Assembly (NCBI RefSeq): GCF_024172095.1
Contig: NZ_JAMZDX010000002.1
Span: 558,001-622,000, forward strand
Direction: 5' to 3'
Source of the DNA: Kitasatospora cinereorecta
GTDB taxonomy: Bacteria > Actinomycetota > Actinomycetes > Streptomycetales > Streptomycetaceae
Length of the DNA: 64,000 bases
In this document: piece by piece, positions 24,738-31,952 of the stretch
How the letters are laid out: each line of letters begins with the position of its first letter
Position numbering within the stretch: the first letter of the stretch is position 1
Program-made: the position numbers and the translations under genes
The notes under the pieces: model-generated
The model's input: the letters and a program-made list of their open reading frames with translations, nothing else
Told to the model about the DNA's origin: nothing
Database searches by the model: none

Positions 24738-24818
24738 GCGGGGTAACGGTGGAGGTTCGAATCCTCCCCCCGGCACGTCCTGCCGGGGTGGCCCAAGCGG
24801 TAGAGGCAGCCCCTCAAT
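24738..24818 (+). tRNA. Circularly permuted tRNA-like element A (3' half before 5' half)
   Basis: 3' half: GGGGT (24740-24744, anticodon stem 3' strand), AACGGT variable loop, T-arm GGAGG-TTCGAAT-CCTCC (24751-24767), acceptor CCCCGGC (24768-24774) and discriminator A. After the 6-base linker CGTCCT comes the 5' half: acceptor GCCGGGG (24782-24788, 7 of 7 pairs with CCCCGGC), TG, D-arm GCC-CAAGCGGTAGA-GGC with the GG of the D-loop, A26, and GCCCC (24809-24813), which pairs with GGGGT. All tRNA parts are thus present but circularly permuted with the break in the anticodon loop. No CCA is encoded. The anticodon is unclear; CAA after a U is one reading. Standard tRNA finders should miss it. Confidence 0.65.
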
Positions 24819-24883
24819 CTCAGACTCTCGCTCCAGTCTCAGCATTCGCCGCCGAGCGCCGGATCGACCGGACGCGGACCGAA

Positions 24884-24966
24884 AGTGTCGGATGCGGGTT
24901 CAAGTCCCGCCTGTGCCTCTGCTTCCTGGCACGGTAGTTCAAAGGCAGAACACGGCGCTCTTAAGC
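24884..24966 (+). tRNA. Circularly permuted tRNA-like element B, anticodon loop CTCTTAA (Lys CUU-like)
   Basis: 3' half: TGTCG (24886-24890) able to pair with the 5' anticodon strand, T-arm GCGGG-TTCAAGT-CCCGC (24894-24910), acceptor CTGTGCC (24911-24917), discriminator T. After the 9-base linker CTGCTTCCT comes the 5' half: acceptor GGCACGG (24928-24934; 7 pairs, one a G-U), TA, D-arm GTTC-AAAGGCA-GAAC, A26, CGGCG, then loop CTCTTAA, which equals a normal tRNA-Lys(CUU) loop. Both linkers (A and B) end in TCCT. Only 3 bases remain for a variable loop, so the fold may be imperfect. About 65 bases separate B from A. Confidence 0.6.
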
Positions 24967-25015
24967 TGATCCGCGTCCTTAAACGTGCCGGTGCGAGCAA
25001 TTGGGTGGCACCTCA

Positions 25016-25049
25016 GGGGCCCGGGAGCTGGATACCGCTCCCGGGCCCC
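25016..25049 (+). terminator. 13-bp perfect terminator after tRNA-like array
   Basis: GGGGCCCGGGAGC (25016-25028) and GCTCCCGGGCCCC (25037-25049) pair perfectly around the loop TGGATACC. It lies 50 bases after element B and 46 before the DUF4328 gene, so the array ends as its own transcript. Between B and this hairpin, GTGCC (24985-24989) can pair with GGCAC (25007-25011). Confidence 0.88.
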
Positions 25050-25094
25050 GTCACGCCACCACGTCTGATCAGAACCCTGGAGCCCGACCCCCTG

Positions 25095-25796
25095 ATGCCT
25101 TCGCCCGCCGTGTATCGCTCGCCCCGAGCGGCCGCCACCGCCGCCACCGTCCTGCTCGCGGTGAGTGCCGCGACCACGGTGTTCTCGCTCGCCGCCAACA
25201 TCCACCTGTTCGGGGCGGCCGGTGACCTTGTCCCCGAAAGCTACCTGGTCGACAACGCCGTACTCGCCGACGCCGAGCAACTGTCGCAAAGCGCGGCCAC
25301 GATCCACCTGCTGGTCCTGCTGTGCTCGGCGGCCACCTTCATCACCTGGTTCCACCGGGTGCGGGTGAATGCCGAGGTGTTCGACCCGTACGGGCACCGG
25401 CGCGGTCGAGGCTGGGCGATCGGCGGCTGGTTCACTCCGGTGGTCGTCGTCTGGTTCCCGCGGCAGATCGCCCGCGACACCTGGCAGGCCAGCGTCCGGA
25501 CGGACGAGTATGGGGTGCGCGCACCGCTCTCCCCGACGCTGCTGAACCTCTGGTGGGGCACCTGGTGGGCGGCCAAACTCCTCGGCCAGATGGGATCGCG
25601 GCTCAGCACCGACGCCTTCCAGGCGTACGCCTACCAGGAGGCGGTCGGTTGGCTGATCGCCTCCGACCTGCTGGAGCTGGCCGCCGCCGGCTTCGCGATC
25701 GCGCTGGTCCGCCGCCTGACCGCGATGCAGGAGCAGCGCTTCGCCGAGGCCGCCGCCCGCGCCTACGGCGTCCCCGTCGCCACCGTTCACGGCTGA
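25095..25796 (+). CDS. DUF4328-domain membrane protein
   Basis: A 233-residue integral membrane protein of the DUF4328 family, common in Streptomyces and of unknown role. About four helices are visible: AATVLLAVSAATTVFSLAANI, TIHLLVLLCSAATFITWF, the LWWGTWWAAKLLGQM region, and VGWLIASDLLELAAAGFAIALV. Family signatures are WFHRVRVNAEVF followed by GWAIGGWFTPVVVVWFPRQI. ATG 25095 has no strong ribosome site but begins the first helix correctly. It converges on the dehydrogenase gene. Confidence 0.82.
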   Translation: MPSPAVYRSPRAAATAATVLLAVSAATTVFSLAANIHLFGAAGDLVPESYLVDNAVLADAEQLSQSAATIHLLVLLCSAATFITWFHRVRVNAEVFDPYGHRRGRGWAIGGWFTPVVVVWFPRQIARDTWQASVRTDEYGVRAPLSPTLLNLWWGTWWAAKLLGQMGSRLSTDAFQAYAYQEAVGWLIASDLLELAAAGFAIALVRRLTAMQEQRFAEAAARAYGVPVATVHG

Positions 25797-25805
25797 TGGA
25801 CAACG

Positions 25806-25835
25806 GAAGGGCCCCGGCGGATGCCGGGGCCCTTC
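25806..25835. terminator. Bidirectional terminator between convergent genes
   Basis: GAAGGGCCCCGGC (25806-25818), loop GGAT, GCCGGGGCCCTTC (25823-25835): a 13-bp perfect stem in the 52-base gap between the DUF4328 gene and the 3-hydroxyacyl-CoA dehydrogenase gene, able to serve both. Confidence 0.88.
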
Positions 25836-25848
25836 GCCGTACCCGGGG

Positions 25849-26715
25849 TCAGGCGGCGGTGTAGTCGTAGAAGCCGCGGCCGGACTTGCGGCCGAGCAGG
25901 CCCGCGTCGACCATCCGGGAGAGCAGCGGGGGAGCGGCGTACAGCGGCTCCTTGTACTCCTCGTACATCGACTCGGCGATCGAGACGATGGTGTCGAGGC
26001 CGATCAGGTCGCACAGGCGCAGCGGCCCCATCGGGTGGGCGCAGCCGGCCTCCATGCCCTTGTCGATGTCGGCCGCGGTGGCGACACCCGACTCGAACAT
26101 CCGGACGGCGGAGAGCAGGTACGGCACCAGCAGGGCGTTGACCACGAAGCCGGCCCGGTCGCGGGCGCGGATCGGCTCCTTGCCGAGCGCCTGCACGGCG
26201 AACTCCTCGACCCGGGCGGTGGTCTCGGCGGAGGTGGTGAGGGTGGGGATGACCTCGACCAGCTTCTGCACCGGGGCGGGGTTGAAGAAGTGCAGGCCGA
26301 TGACCTGCTCGGGCCGGCTGGTGGCGGCGGCCAGCTTCACGATCGGGATCGAGGAGGTGTTGGAGGCCAGGATCGCGTCGCGGCGCTCGACCACGCGGTC
26401 CAGGGTCTCGAAGATCTTGATCTTGATGTCCTCGCGCTCGGCGACCGCCTCGACCACCAGGTCGCGGTCGGCGAAGTCGGCGAGGTCGGTGGTGAAGGAG
26501 AGCCGGGCGAGTGCGGAGTCGCGGTCCTCCTCGCTCAGCTTGCCGCGCTTGACCGCGGTCTCCAGCGAGTTGATCAGCCGGGTGCGGCCGAACTCGAGGG
26601 CTTCGCCGGTGGCCTCGGAGACCAGGACGTCCAGGCCGGAACGGGCGAAGACCTCGGCGATGCCCGACCCCATGAGGCCGCAGCCGACTACTCCGACGCG
26701 CGCGATGTCACTCAC
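25849..26715 (-). CDS. 3-hydroxybutyryl-CoA dehydrogenase
   Basis: A 288-residue NAD(P)-dependent dehydrogenase that interconverts 3-hydroxyacyl-CoA and acetoacetyl-CoA. The Rossmann fold begins with VGVVGCGLMGSGIAEVF; the catalytic region has ASNTSSIPI and GLHFFNPAP (catalytic His), and the C-terminal helical domain has AGFVVNALLVPYLLSAVRM and HPMGPLRLCDLIGLD. Length fits the single-domain Hbd/PaaH type. It may serve butyryl-CoA or fatty-acid metabolism feeding polyketide precursors. It stands alone, with a 253-base divergent gap to the SDR gene at 26969 in which no further gene is seen. Confidence 0.93.
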   Translation of the reverse strand: MSDIARVGVVGCGLMGSGIAEVFARSGLDVLVSEATGEALEFGRTRLINSLETAVKRGKLSEEDRDSALARLSFTTDLADFADRDLVVEAVAEREDIKIKIFETLDRVVERRDAILASNTSSIPIVKLAAATSRPEQVIGLHFFNPAPVQKLVEVIPTLTTSAETTARVEEFAVQALGKEPIRARDRAGFVVNALLVPYLLSAVRMFESGVATAADIDKGMEAGCAHPMGPLRLCDLIGLDTIVSIAESMYEEYKEPLYAAPPLLSRMVDAGLLGRKSGRGFYDYTAA

Positions 26716-26968
26716 TCAGTTGCCCTTCACAGTGGTGCTGGGGGTGGCCCAGCCGGGTGCTTCGGCGGCTGCCGGGTGTGGTTCGCCCACAGGTCCGCCC
26801 GGACGACGGTACTACTCCGCTCAACGCCCGTTCACCCCCGGTGGCTCCCGCGGCCCGGGGTCTGTCACGTTCGGCCGGACGGGTGACATGTGCGGGGGCG
26901 GCCGTGTGGGCCCGGCCGGGGCGGTGAAACGGGGCGAGAATGCCAGGAACCCCAGGAGGGAGCACGGA

Positions 26969-27787
26969 ATGGCGACGGGATCACTCGCGGGCCAGGTGGC
27001 GCTGATCACCGGGGCCGGCCGCGGGATCGGCCGGGACATCGCCATCGGCCTGGCCGCCGAGGGCATGGCGGTCGGACTCGTCGGCCGTACCCACCCCACC
27101 CTGGTGGAGACGCTCCGGGAGTGCGTCGGACACGGCGCCCGCGGCGTCGCGGTGGCCGCCGACGTCACCCGGCCCGGCAACGTCCGCGAGGCCGTCCGCG
27201 CGGTGGAGCGCGACCTCGGCCCGATCGACCTGCTGATCAACAACGCCGGCCAGATCGACCGCGACGAGGTGCCGATCTGGGAGGTGGACTCCACCCAGTG
27301 GTGGCAGGTGGTGGAGACCAACCTGCGCGGCCCGTTCAACCTGCTGCGCAGCGTGCTGCCCGGCATGGTCGAACGCGGCCACGGCCGGGTGATCAACCTC
27401 AACAGCGGCTTCGCGCTCCGCCCCGACGGCCACTACACCGCGTACGCCACGTCGAAGGGCGCCCTGTTGCAGCTCTCCGACAACATCGCCGACTCGGTGG
27501 CCGAGCACGGCATCGTCGTGCTGGACCTCAGCCCCGGCGCGGTCGCCACCGACATGACCGCGGGCATGCCGATGTTCAAGGACATGAAGGCCTGGGGGTC
27601 GATCCCGTACGTGGTCGCCGTCACGGTGGACGCCGCCCGCGGCCGCTTCGACGGCCTGCACGGGCGGTTCATCCACGCCGGCCGGGACAACCTGGAACAG
27701 CTGGTGGCCCGGGCCGAGGAGATCCGCGAGGCGGACGCCCGGACGCTGCGGCTGCGCCGGTACGGGCCCGACGACCCGATGGAGTGA
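26969..27787 (+). CDS. Short-chain dehydrogenase/reductase
   Basis: A 272-residue classical SDR. The cofactor loop is TGAGRGIGRDI (positions near 14), DVTRPGN contacts the adenine, NNAG marks strand 4, and the catalytic set is Ser in NSGFALRPDG, Tyr and Lys in YTAYATSK. The loop around GRTHP lacks the acidic residue of NAD-specific forms, which may suggest NADPH. The substrate is unknown. ATG 26969 has GGAGGG upstream. It is convergent with the deacetylase-like gene, beyond a short GGGGC repeat tract (27822-27840). Confidence 0.9.
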   Translation: MATGSLAGQVALITGAGRGIGRDIAIGLAAEGMAVGLVGRTHPTLVETLRECVGHGARGVAVAADVTRPGNVREAVRAVERDLGPIDLLINNAGQIDRDEVPIWEVDSTQWWQVVETNLRGPFNLLRSVLPGMVERGHGRVINLNSGFALRPDGHYTAYATSKGALLQLSDNIADSVAEHGIVVLDLSPGAVATDMTAGMPMFKDMKAWGSIPYVVAVTVDAARGRFDGLHGRFIHAGRDNLEQLVARAEEIREADARTLRLRRYGPDDPME

Positions 27788-27849
27788 GGCCGGGCCCGCC
27801 GGCGACCGGCGCGGTGGCCGGCGGGGCGGGGCGGGGCGGGGTCAGGAAG

Positions 27850-28713
27850 TCAGGAGCAGAGCTGACTGGCGGTCACCGCGTGCAGGCCGCGGGCGGCCAG
27901 CCCGTCCAGGATGCCGGGCAGCGCGTCCACGGTGCCGCGGTGGCCCATGTGCAGCGCGACCACCGAACCGCCGGTCACCGCGTTGAGCACCCGCCGCTGC
28001 ACCACCTCGGCGCCCGGGTCGGAGTAGTCGCGCGGGTCCACGTCGAAGGACAGGCAGTGGTCGTAGCCGACCAGCTTCGCCTGCGTCCGAACCATCGGAT
28101 TGGCGAACTGCGCGGCGGACGGCCGGAACCAGCGGCCGATCGACCCGGTCAGCCGCTGCAGCCGCTCGGCGCACTGGGCTATCTCGGCGTGCGCCCGGTC
28201 CGGGCTCATCGTGGAGATGTCGAGGTGGTTCTGGGTGTGGTTGCCGAGTTCGTGGCCGCCCGAGAGGATCCGCTCCGCCATCTGCGGCTGCTGGTCGAGC
28301 CAGCTGCCGACCGCCAGGACGGTCAGCCGGGCGCCGCGCTGCTCGGCGGCCTGCAGGATCGCCGTCGCCACCGCCGGATCACCCTGCCCGTGGAAGGTCA
28401 GCGTCACCTGCGGACGGTCGCGCGGCCCGTTGACCACCTCCTCCGGGGTGGACGCGGCCAGCGGCGGAGCGGGCGAGGGCGCGGTGGGGCTCGGCGAGGC
28501 CGAGGCGCTCGCGCTGCCGGCGTCCTCGGGCAGGCCGGAGGCGCCCGGCCCGGCCGTGGACAGGTGGCTGGGCTGCGGGCGCGCGGCGAACGAGGACGGC
28601 TCGGGCGCGGGCCCGTCCGGGGCGGCGCCGCAGGCGGCCGCGAGCCCGCCGGTGGCGGTGAGCGTGGCCAGGCGGGCCGTGGTGCGCAGCACGGTGCGTC
28701 GGTCGACAGTCAT
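27850..28713 (-). CDS. Polysaccharide-deacetylase-like lipoprotein with altered catalytic motif
   Basis: A 287-residue exported lipoprotein. The N-terminus MTVDRRTVLRTTARLAT resembles a Tat signal and is followed by the lipobox GGLAAAC (Cys about 28). A Pro/Ser/Ala linker (about 30-95) leads to a NodB-homology domain. The domain keeps HELGNHTQNHLD, the two metal His, and the fold's later strands, but the usual motif 1 TFDDGP is TFHGQGDP, so the catalytic-base Asp is missing. It may bind rather than cleave cell-wall or chitin-like polymers, or use a different mechanism. GTG is not needed; ATG 28713 fits. Confidence 0.85.
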   Translation of the reverse strand: MTVDRRTVLRTTARLATLTATGGLAAACGAAPDGPAPEPSSFAARPQPSHLSTAGPGASGLPEDAGSASASASPSPTAPSPAPPLAASTPEEVVNGPRDRPQVTLTFHGQGDPAVATAILQAAEQRGARLTVLAVGSWLDQQPQMAERILSGGHELGNHTQNHLDISTMSPDRAHAEIAQCAERLQRLTGSIGRWFRPSAAQFANPMVRTQAKLVGYDHCLSFDVDPRDYSDPGAEVVQRRVLNAVTGGSVVALHMGHRGTVDALPGILDGLAARGLHAVTASQLCS

Positions 28714-28882
28714 CGGACCCCACCTTATGCAGTGCGGAACGCCCGTGCGATTCAGCCTCCCGTCCGGCCCGGTCGGCGGGTCGGGCCCGACCTGGCCCGG
28801 GACGCCTGCCCAGCGGCGTCGGACCGCAGTCCGGCCGCCGGACGTTCACCGCCCGTTCGAGGCCCTCACGTCCGGCGGGATG

Positions 28883-29647
28883 TCACTCTTCCGTGACGAC
28901 GGCCCGGGCGAGGGCGTCCGGGTTGTCCAGGCTGATGTTGTGGCCCGTGTCGGGTACCGCCACCACCCGCACCCCGGCCGCGGTCAGCTCCGCCTCGCCC
29001 GGCAGGCCGCCGTCCTCCGCCGGGTAGAGGAAGGTCCGGGGCAGCTCCAGGCCCAGCAGCAGCTCGCGCGTGCTCGGCTCGGTGCCCCGCGCGAGGTGGA
29101 CCGCGCTGCGGTACAGCGCCTCCCGCCCCGCCAGGCGCATCGTCGCCCACCACTGCGGGCTCACCGCGTCGCGCACCCGCTCCCAGCCGTCGGCCAGGAA
29201 CTCCTCCTCGGTGAAACTCGCGATCCCGCTGCTCCCGGCCCCCGGCGGCGCCGGGGTGGGGTTGGCGTCCAGATTCGCGTCCAGCAGCACCAGCCGGGCG
29301 ACCAGCTCCGGGTGGCGCGCCGCCAGGACGATCGCCACCGCGCCGCCCATGCTGTGCGCGATCAGCTCGGCCGGCCCGGCGTCCGCCGCCTTCAGCACGG
29401 CGGCCAGCGCGTCGGCGTGTGCCTCCAGCGTGTAGGCGAAGCCGGTCGGCCGGTCGCTCAGCCCGAAGCCCAACAGGTCCACCAGCAGCGAACGCCGGCC
29501 GGCCAGCAGCGGGTGCAGCGCAACCTCGGTGAAGTACGCGCCCGAGGCGGCCCCCAGCCCGTGCACGTACACCCGGGTCGGTTCGGCGCCGGGCAGCTCG
29601 ATCCAGCGGATCAGGTCGCCCTCCGGCGTCACCGGGGTGCTACGCAT
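28883..29647 (-). CDS. Alpha/beta hydrolase
   Basis: A 254-residue alpha/beta-hydrolase fold protein. The oxyanion loop is VYVHGLGAASGAY, the nucleophile elbow AHSMGGAVAIVLA (Ser), and the catalytic His lies in VPDTGHNISLD. VDLLGFGLSDRP is the typical strand-4 loop. The substrate is unknown. Its ATG overlaps the end of the arylamine N-acetyltransferase gene by 8 bases, so the two are co-translated; a role on related aromatic or acyl substrates is possible but not shown. Confidence 0.87.
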   Translation of the reverse strand: MRSTPVTPEGDLIRWIELPGAEPTRVYVHGLGAASGAYFTEVALHPLLAGRRSLLVDLLGFGLSDRPTGFAYTLEAHADALAAVLKAADAGPAELIAHSMGGAVAIVLAARHPELVARLVLLDANLDANPTPAPPGAGSSGIASFTEEEFLADGWERVRDAVSPQWWATMRLAGREALYRSAVHLARGTEPSTRELLLGLELPRTFLYPAEDGGLPGEAELTAAGVRVVAVPDTGHNISLDNPDALARAVVTEE

Positions 29648-30548
29648 CGATGCTCTCCTCCTCCTGTGCGGCCTCTGCTTCCTGTGCTGCCTGGGCTTCT
29701 GCGGCCTTGGCCTGCTGCCAGGCCAGGTGCATCGCCAGGAGCCGCTCCCCGAGCGCCGCGCGCTCGGCGGGCGCGAGGTCGGTGAGCGGCAGCTCGAACA
29801 CCTCGGCGGCGGTGGCGAACCACTCCTCGGCGCCGTCCAGCTCGCGGACCACCGGCTCGCCGCCGTCCTGACGGATCAGCAGCAGGCCGTACAGCGCGTC
29901 GAGGCCGTCCGGTCGGCGGCGGAAGAGCGTCAGCACCTGGGCGAACGGCGAGTCCGGCGAGGTGGACAGCCAGGTGTGCCGCTCCAGGAAGTCCGCCGGG
30001 ACGGCCGGGCGGAGGTCGAAGTCCAGCCCGATCAGGGCGCCGCGCACGTCGTGGTCCAGCCGCCAGCCGCCGGGCACGCTCTGCGAGGGCGCCAGCCGGT
30101 ACTCGAACGGGCCCTGCCGGTACGTCCCCGCGCGCAGCGGCAGCGGCTCGGCCGGACCGTCGCCGAGCCCCACGTCCACGTACCAGAGCTGCCCCTCGCA
30201 GCGGACCGTCAGCACCAGGTGGTCCCCGGTGGCCGGCTGCGGCTCCGGATGGCGGCGGGCCTGCACCCCGGAGAGGTGCCAGGTCACCTCGTACCCGAGC
30301 GCCGTCAGCAGCGTGCCGAACGCGCCGTTGAGGTGGTAGCAGTAGCCGCCGCGGCCGTCCAGGACCCGCCGGACCGACTCGGCCGGGTCGATGCCGGCCG
30401 CCCGGCCCAGGTGGATGTCGACCGTCTCGTACGGAATGTGTTCCACGTGCGCCCGGTGCAGCGCGGTCAGCGCCGCCACGGTCGGCGACTCGGGGCGGGG
30501 GAGGCGCAGACGGCGCAGGTACTCGTCGACGGTAGCGGAGTTGATCAC
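29640..30548 (-). CDS. nat: Arylamine N-acetyltransferase
   Basis: A 302-residue NAT that moves acetyl from CoA to arylamines or arylhydrazines. The Cys-His-Asp triad is clear: GRGGYCYHLN (Cys near 69), ATGDHLVL (His near 109) and YVDVGLGD (Asp near 124). The N-terminal helical bundle and the C-terminal lid are full length; an extra tail of Ala/Glu/Gln (AKAAEAQAAQEAEAAQ) extends the usual 275 residues. The GTG start follows TAGGGT by 7 bases on the minus strand, suggesting a leaderless mRNA. The gap to the divergent HD gene is only 19 bases. Confidence 0.93.
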   Translation of the reverse strand: MINSATVDEYLRRLRLPRPESPTVAALTALHRAHVEHIPYETVDIHLGRAAGIDPAESVRRVLDGRGGYCYHLNGAFGTLLTALGYEVTWHLSGVQARRHPEPQPATGDHLVLTVRCEGQLWYVDVGLGDGPAEPLPLRAGTYRQGPFEYRLAPSQSVPGGWRLDHDVRGALIGLDFDLRPAVPADFLERHTWLSTSPDSPFAQVLTLFRRRPDGLDALYGLLLIRQDGGEPVVRELDGAEEWFATAAEVFELPLTDLAPAERAALGERLLAMHLAWQQAKAAEAQAAQEAEAAQEEESIDA

Positions 30549-30567
30549 CCGTGGGACCCTATCCGGT

Positions 30568-31131
30568 ATGACCGACCGTCAACAGCGAATTCGTCCGCTC
30601 CCCGAACGCGCGCACGAGCTGCTTGCGGCGGTCGACGCGCCGCCGCGGCTGCGCGCCCACCTGGAGCTGGTGCACGACGTCGCGGCGCAGCTGCTCGACG
30701 GGCTCGCCGCGCGCTGGCCGCAGCTGGCGGTGGACGGCGAGGCGGTGCGGTTCGGGGCCGCCACCCACGACATCGGCAAGGTGCGGCACCCCGAGGAACT
30801 CACCGGACCGGGCCACGCCCACGAGCCCGCGGGCGCCGACCTGCTGGGGGAACTCGGCGTCCCGCCCCACGACGCGCGCTTCGCCCGGACCCACGCCTCC
30901 TGGCACCTGCCCGGCATCAGCACCGAGGAACTGCTGGTCAGCCTGGCCGACAAGATCTGGAAGAACCGCCGCCAGACCGACCTGGAGGACCTGGTCGTGG
31001 CCCGCCTCGCCGCCGCCTCGGGCGAGCCGTCCTGGGAGGTGTTCCTCGCCCTCGACGACCTGCTCGGCCGCCTCGGCGAGGACGCGGACCGGCGGCTGGC
31101 CCACCAGGCTGCCTTCCCGGTGGTGGGCTGA
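30568..31131 (+). CDS. HD-domain phosphohydrolase
   Basis: A 187-residue protein of the HD superfamily, metal-dependent phosphohydrolases of nucleotides or phosphorylated metabolites. The first His is in HLELVHDVAAQLLDG, the HD pair in AATHDIGKVRHP, further ligands in HEPAGADLLGELGV and THASWHL, and the last Asp in LADKIWKNRRQTDLED. The substrate is unknown. ATG 30568 is used; no ribosome site is seen and the gene may be leaderless. It converges on the nucleotidyltransferase gene. Confidence 0.85.
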   Translation: MTDRQQRIRPLPERAHELLAAVDAPPRLRAHLELVHDVAAQLLDGLAARWPQLAVDGEAVRFGAATHDIGKVRHPEELTGPGHAHEPAGADLLGELGVPPHDARFARTHASWHLPGISTEELLVSLADKIWKNRRQTDLEDLVVARLAAASGEPSWEVFLALDDLLGRLGEDADRRLAHQAAFPVVG

Positions 31132-31174
31132 CCGTGGGCGTGGCGGGAGGGTGGCCAAGGCGGTCCAGGTGGCC

Positions 31175-31912
31175 TCAGGCGGGTCCGGCCAGCAGGGCGG
31201 GCGGGGCGGCGCGGCGGTCGCCCTCGCGGAGCGGCCCGCCCGAGCGGGCGAGGACCGCGGCGACTGCGTCGGCGAACGGGGCGGCCGGGCCGCCGGCGGC
31301 CAGGGTCCGATAGCCGGTCAGGTAGGCGTCGGCCAGGTCGGGGGCGCCGGCGCGCAGGGCGCGGGCGAGCCACTTGCCCTTGCCCCGCCAGATGCCCGCC
31401 GCGCCCAGCAGCAGTTCGGCGGCCTGCTGGTGCAGCACCGCGGCGACGGCGAGCCGCTCGTCGGGGTCGCGGGCGTCGAGCAGGTCGTCCCGCAGGTCGG
31501 TGACCTGGTACCGCAGGGCGTCCAGGGCGGCCGGGGAGAGCGGTGCGGGGCCGGCGGTGACGGTCCGTCGCGCGTCCTCGGCCACCTGCTCGGCGCAGCC
31601 GTCCACCGAGACCAGGACCAGCCCCTCCGCGCAGAGCGACGCCATGGTGGGCACCCCGGCGGCGCGGTCCCAGGCGAACATGGTGCGGACCGACTCGGCG
31701 GTGTGGACGAAGAGTTCGGCGGGCCGCCCCTGCCAGCCGACGTTCTCCCGTCGCACCTCGACGGGGGCGCGGCAGATCACCACGACGTCCAGGTCCGAGG
31801 TGGCGGTGCCGCGGCCGCGGGCCAGCGACCCGCCGAGGAAGGCGGCCACCGCCTCCGGGAACAGCTCCCGTACCAGTGCCTGTGCCGACTCGATCGCGTC
31901 CATGCCGTTCAT
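31175..31912 (-). CDS. Nucleotidyltransferase-domain protein
   Basis: A 245-residue protein with a Pol-beta-like nucleotidyltransferase core: FLGGSLARGRGTATSDLDVVVIC carries the GS motif and the two metal-binding Asp. The rest is helical, as in kanamycin nucleotidyltransferase relatives and minimal NTases, with ALRYQVTDLRDDLLDA and LHQQAAELLLGAAGIWRGKG. The target (antibiotic, small molecule or protein) cannot be told. ATG 31912 is chosen, with AGGA 7 bases upstream; a GTG at 31949 frame edge would add 12 residues. Confidence 0.8.
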   Translation of the reverse strand: MNGMDAIESAQALVRELFPEAVAAFLGGSLARGRGTATSDLDVVVICRAPVEVRRENVGWQGRPAELFVHTAESVRTMFAWDRAAGVPTMASLCAEGLVLVSVDGCAEQVAEDARRTVTAGPAPLSPAALDALRYQVTDLRDDLLDARDPDERLAVAAVLHQQAAELLLGAAGIWRGKGKWLARALRAGAPDLADAYLTGYRTLAAGGPAAPFADAVAAVLARSGGPLREGDRRAAPPALLAGPA

Positions 31913-31952
31913 GGGCCCATCCTGGCTGCTCGCGGGGGGTGTCCGCACCGGG

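Noticed and set aside
24738..24966. tmRNA (ssrA) in its two-piece permuted form
   Set aside because: There is no tag-peptide frame, and both elements have normal D-arms and anticodon strands, which tmRNA lacks.
24928..24990. Element B as an ordinary linear tRNA with 3' acceptor ACGTGCC at 24983-24989
   Set aside because: Six pairs form, but no T-arm or T-loop lies between, the anticodon stem does not close, and a perfect T-arm with a 7-pair acceptor lies upstream instead.
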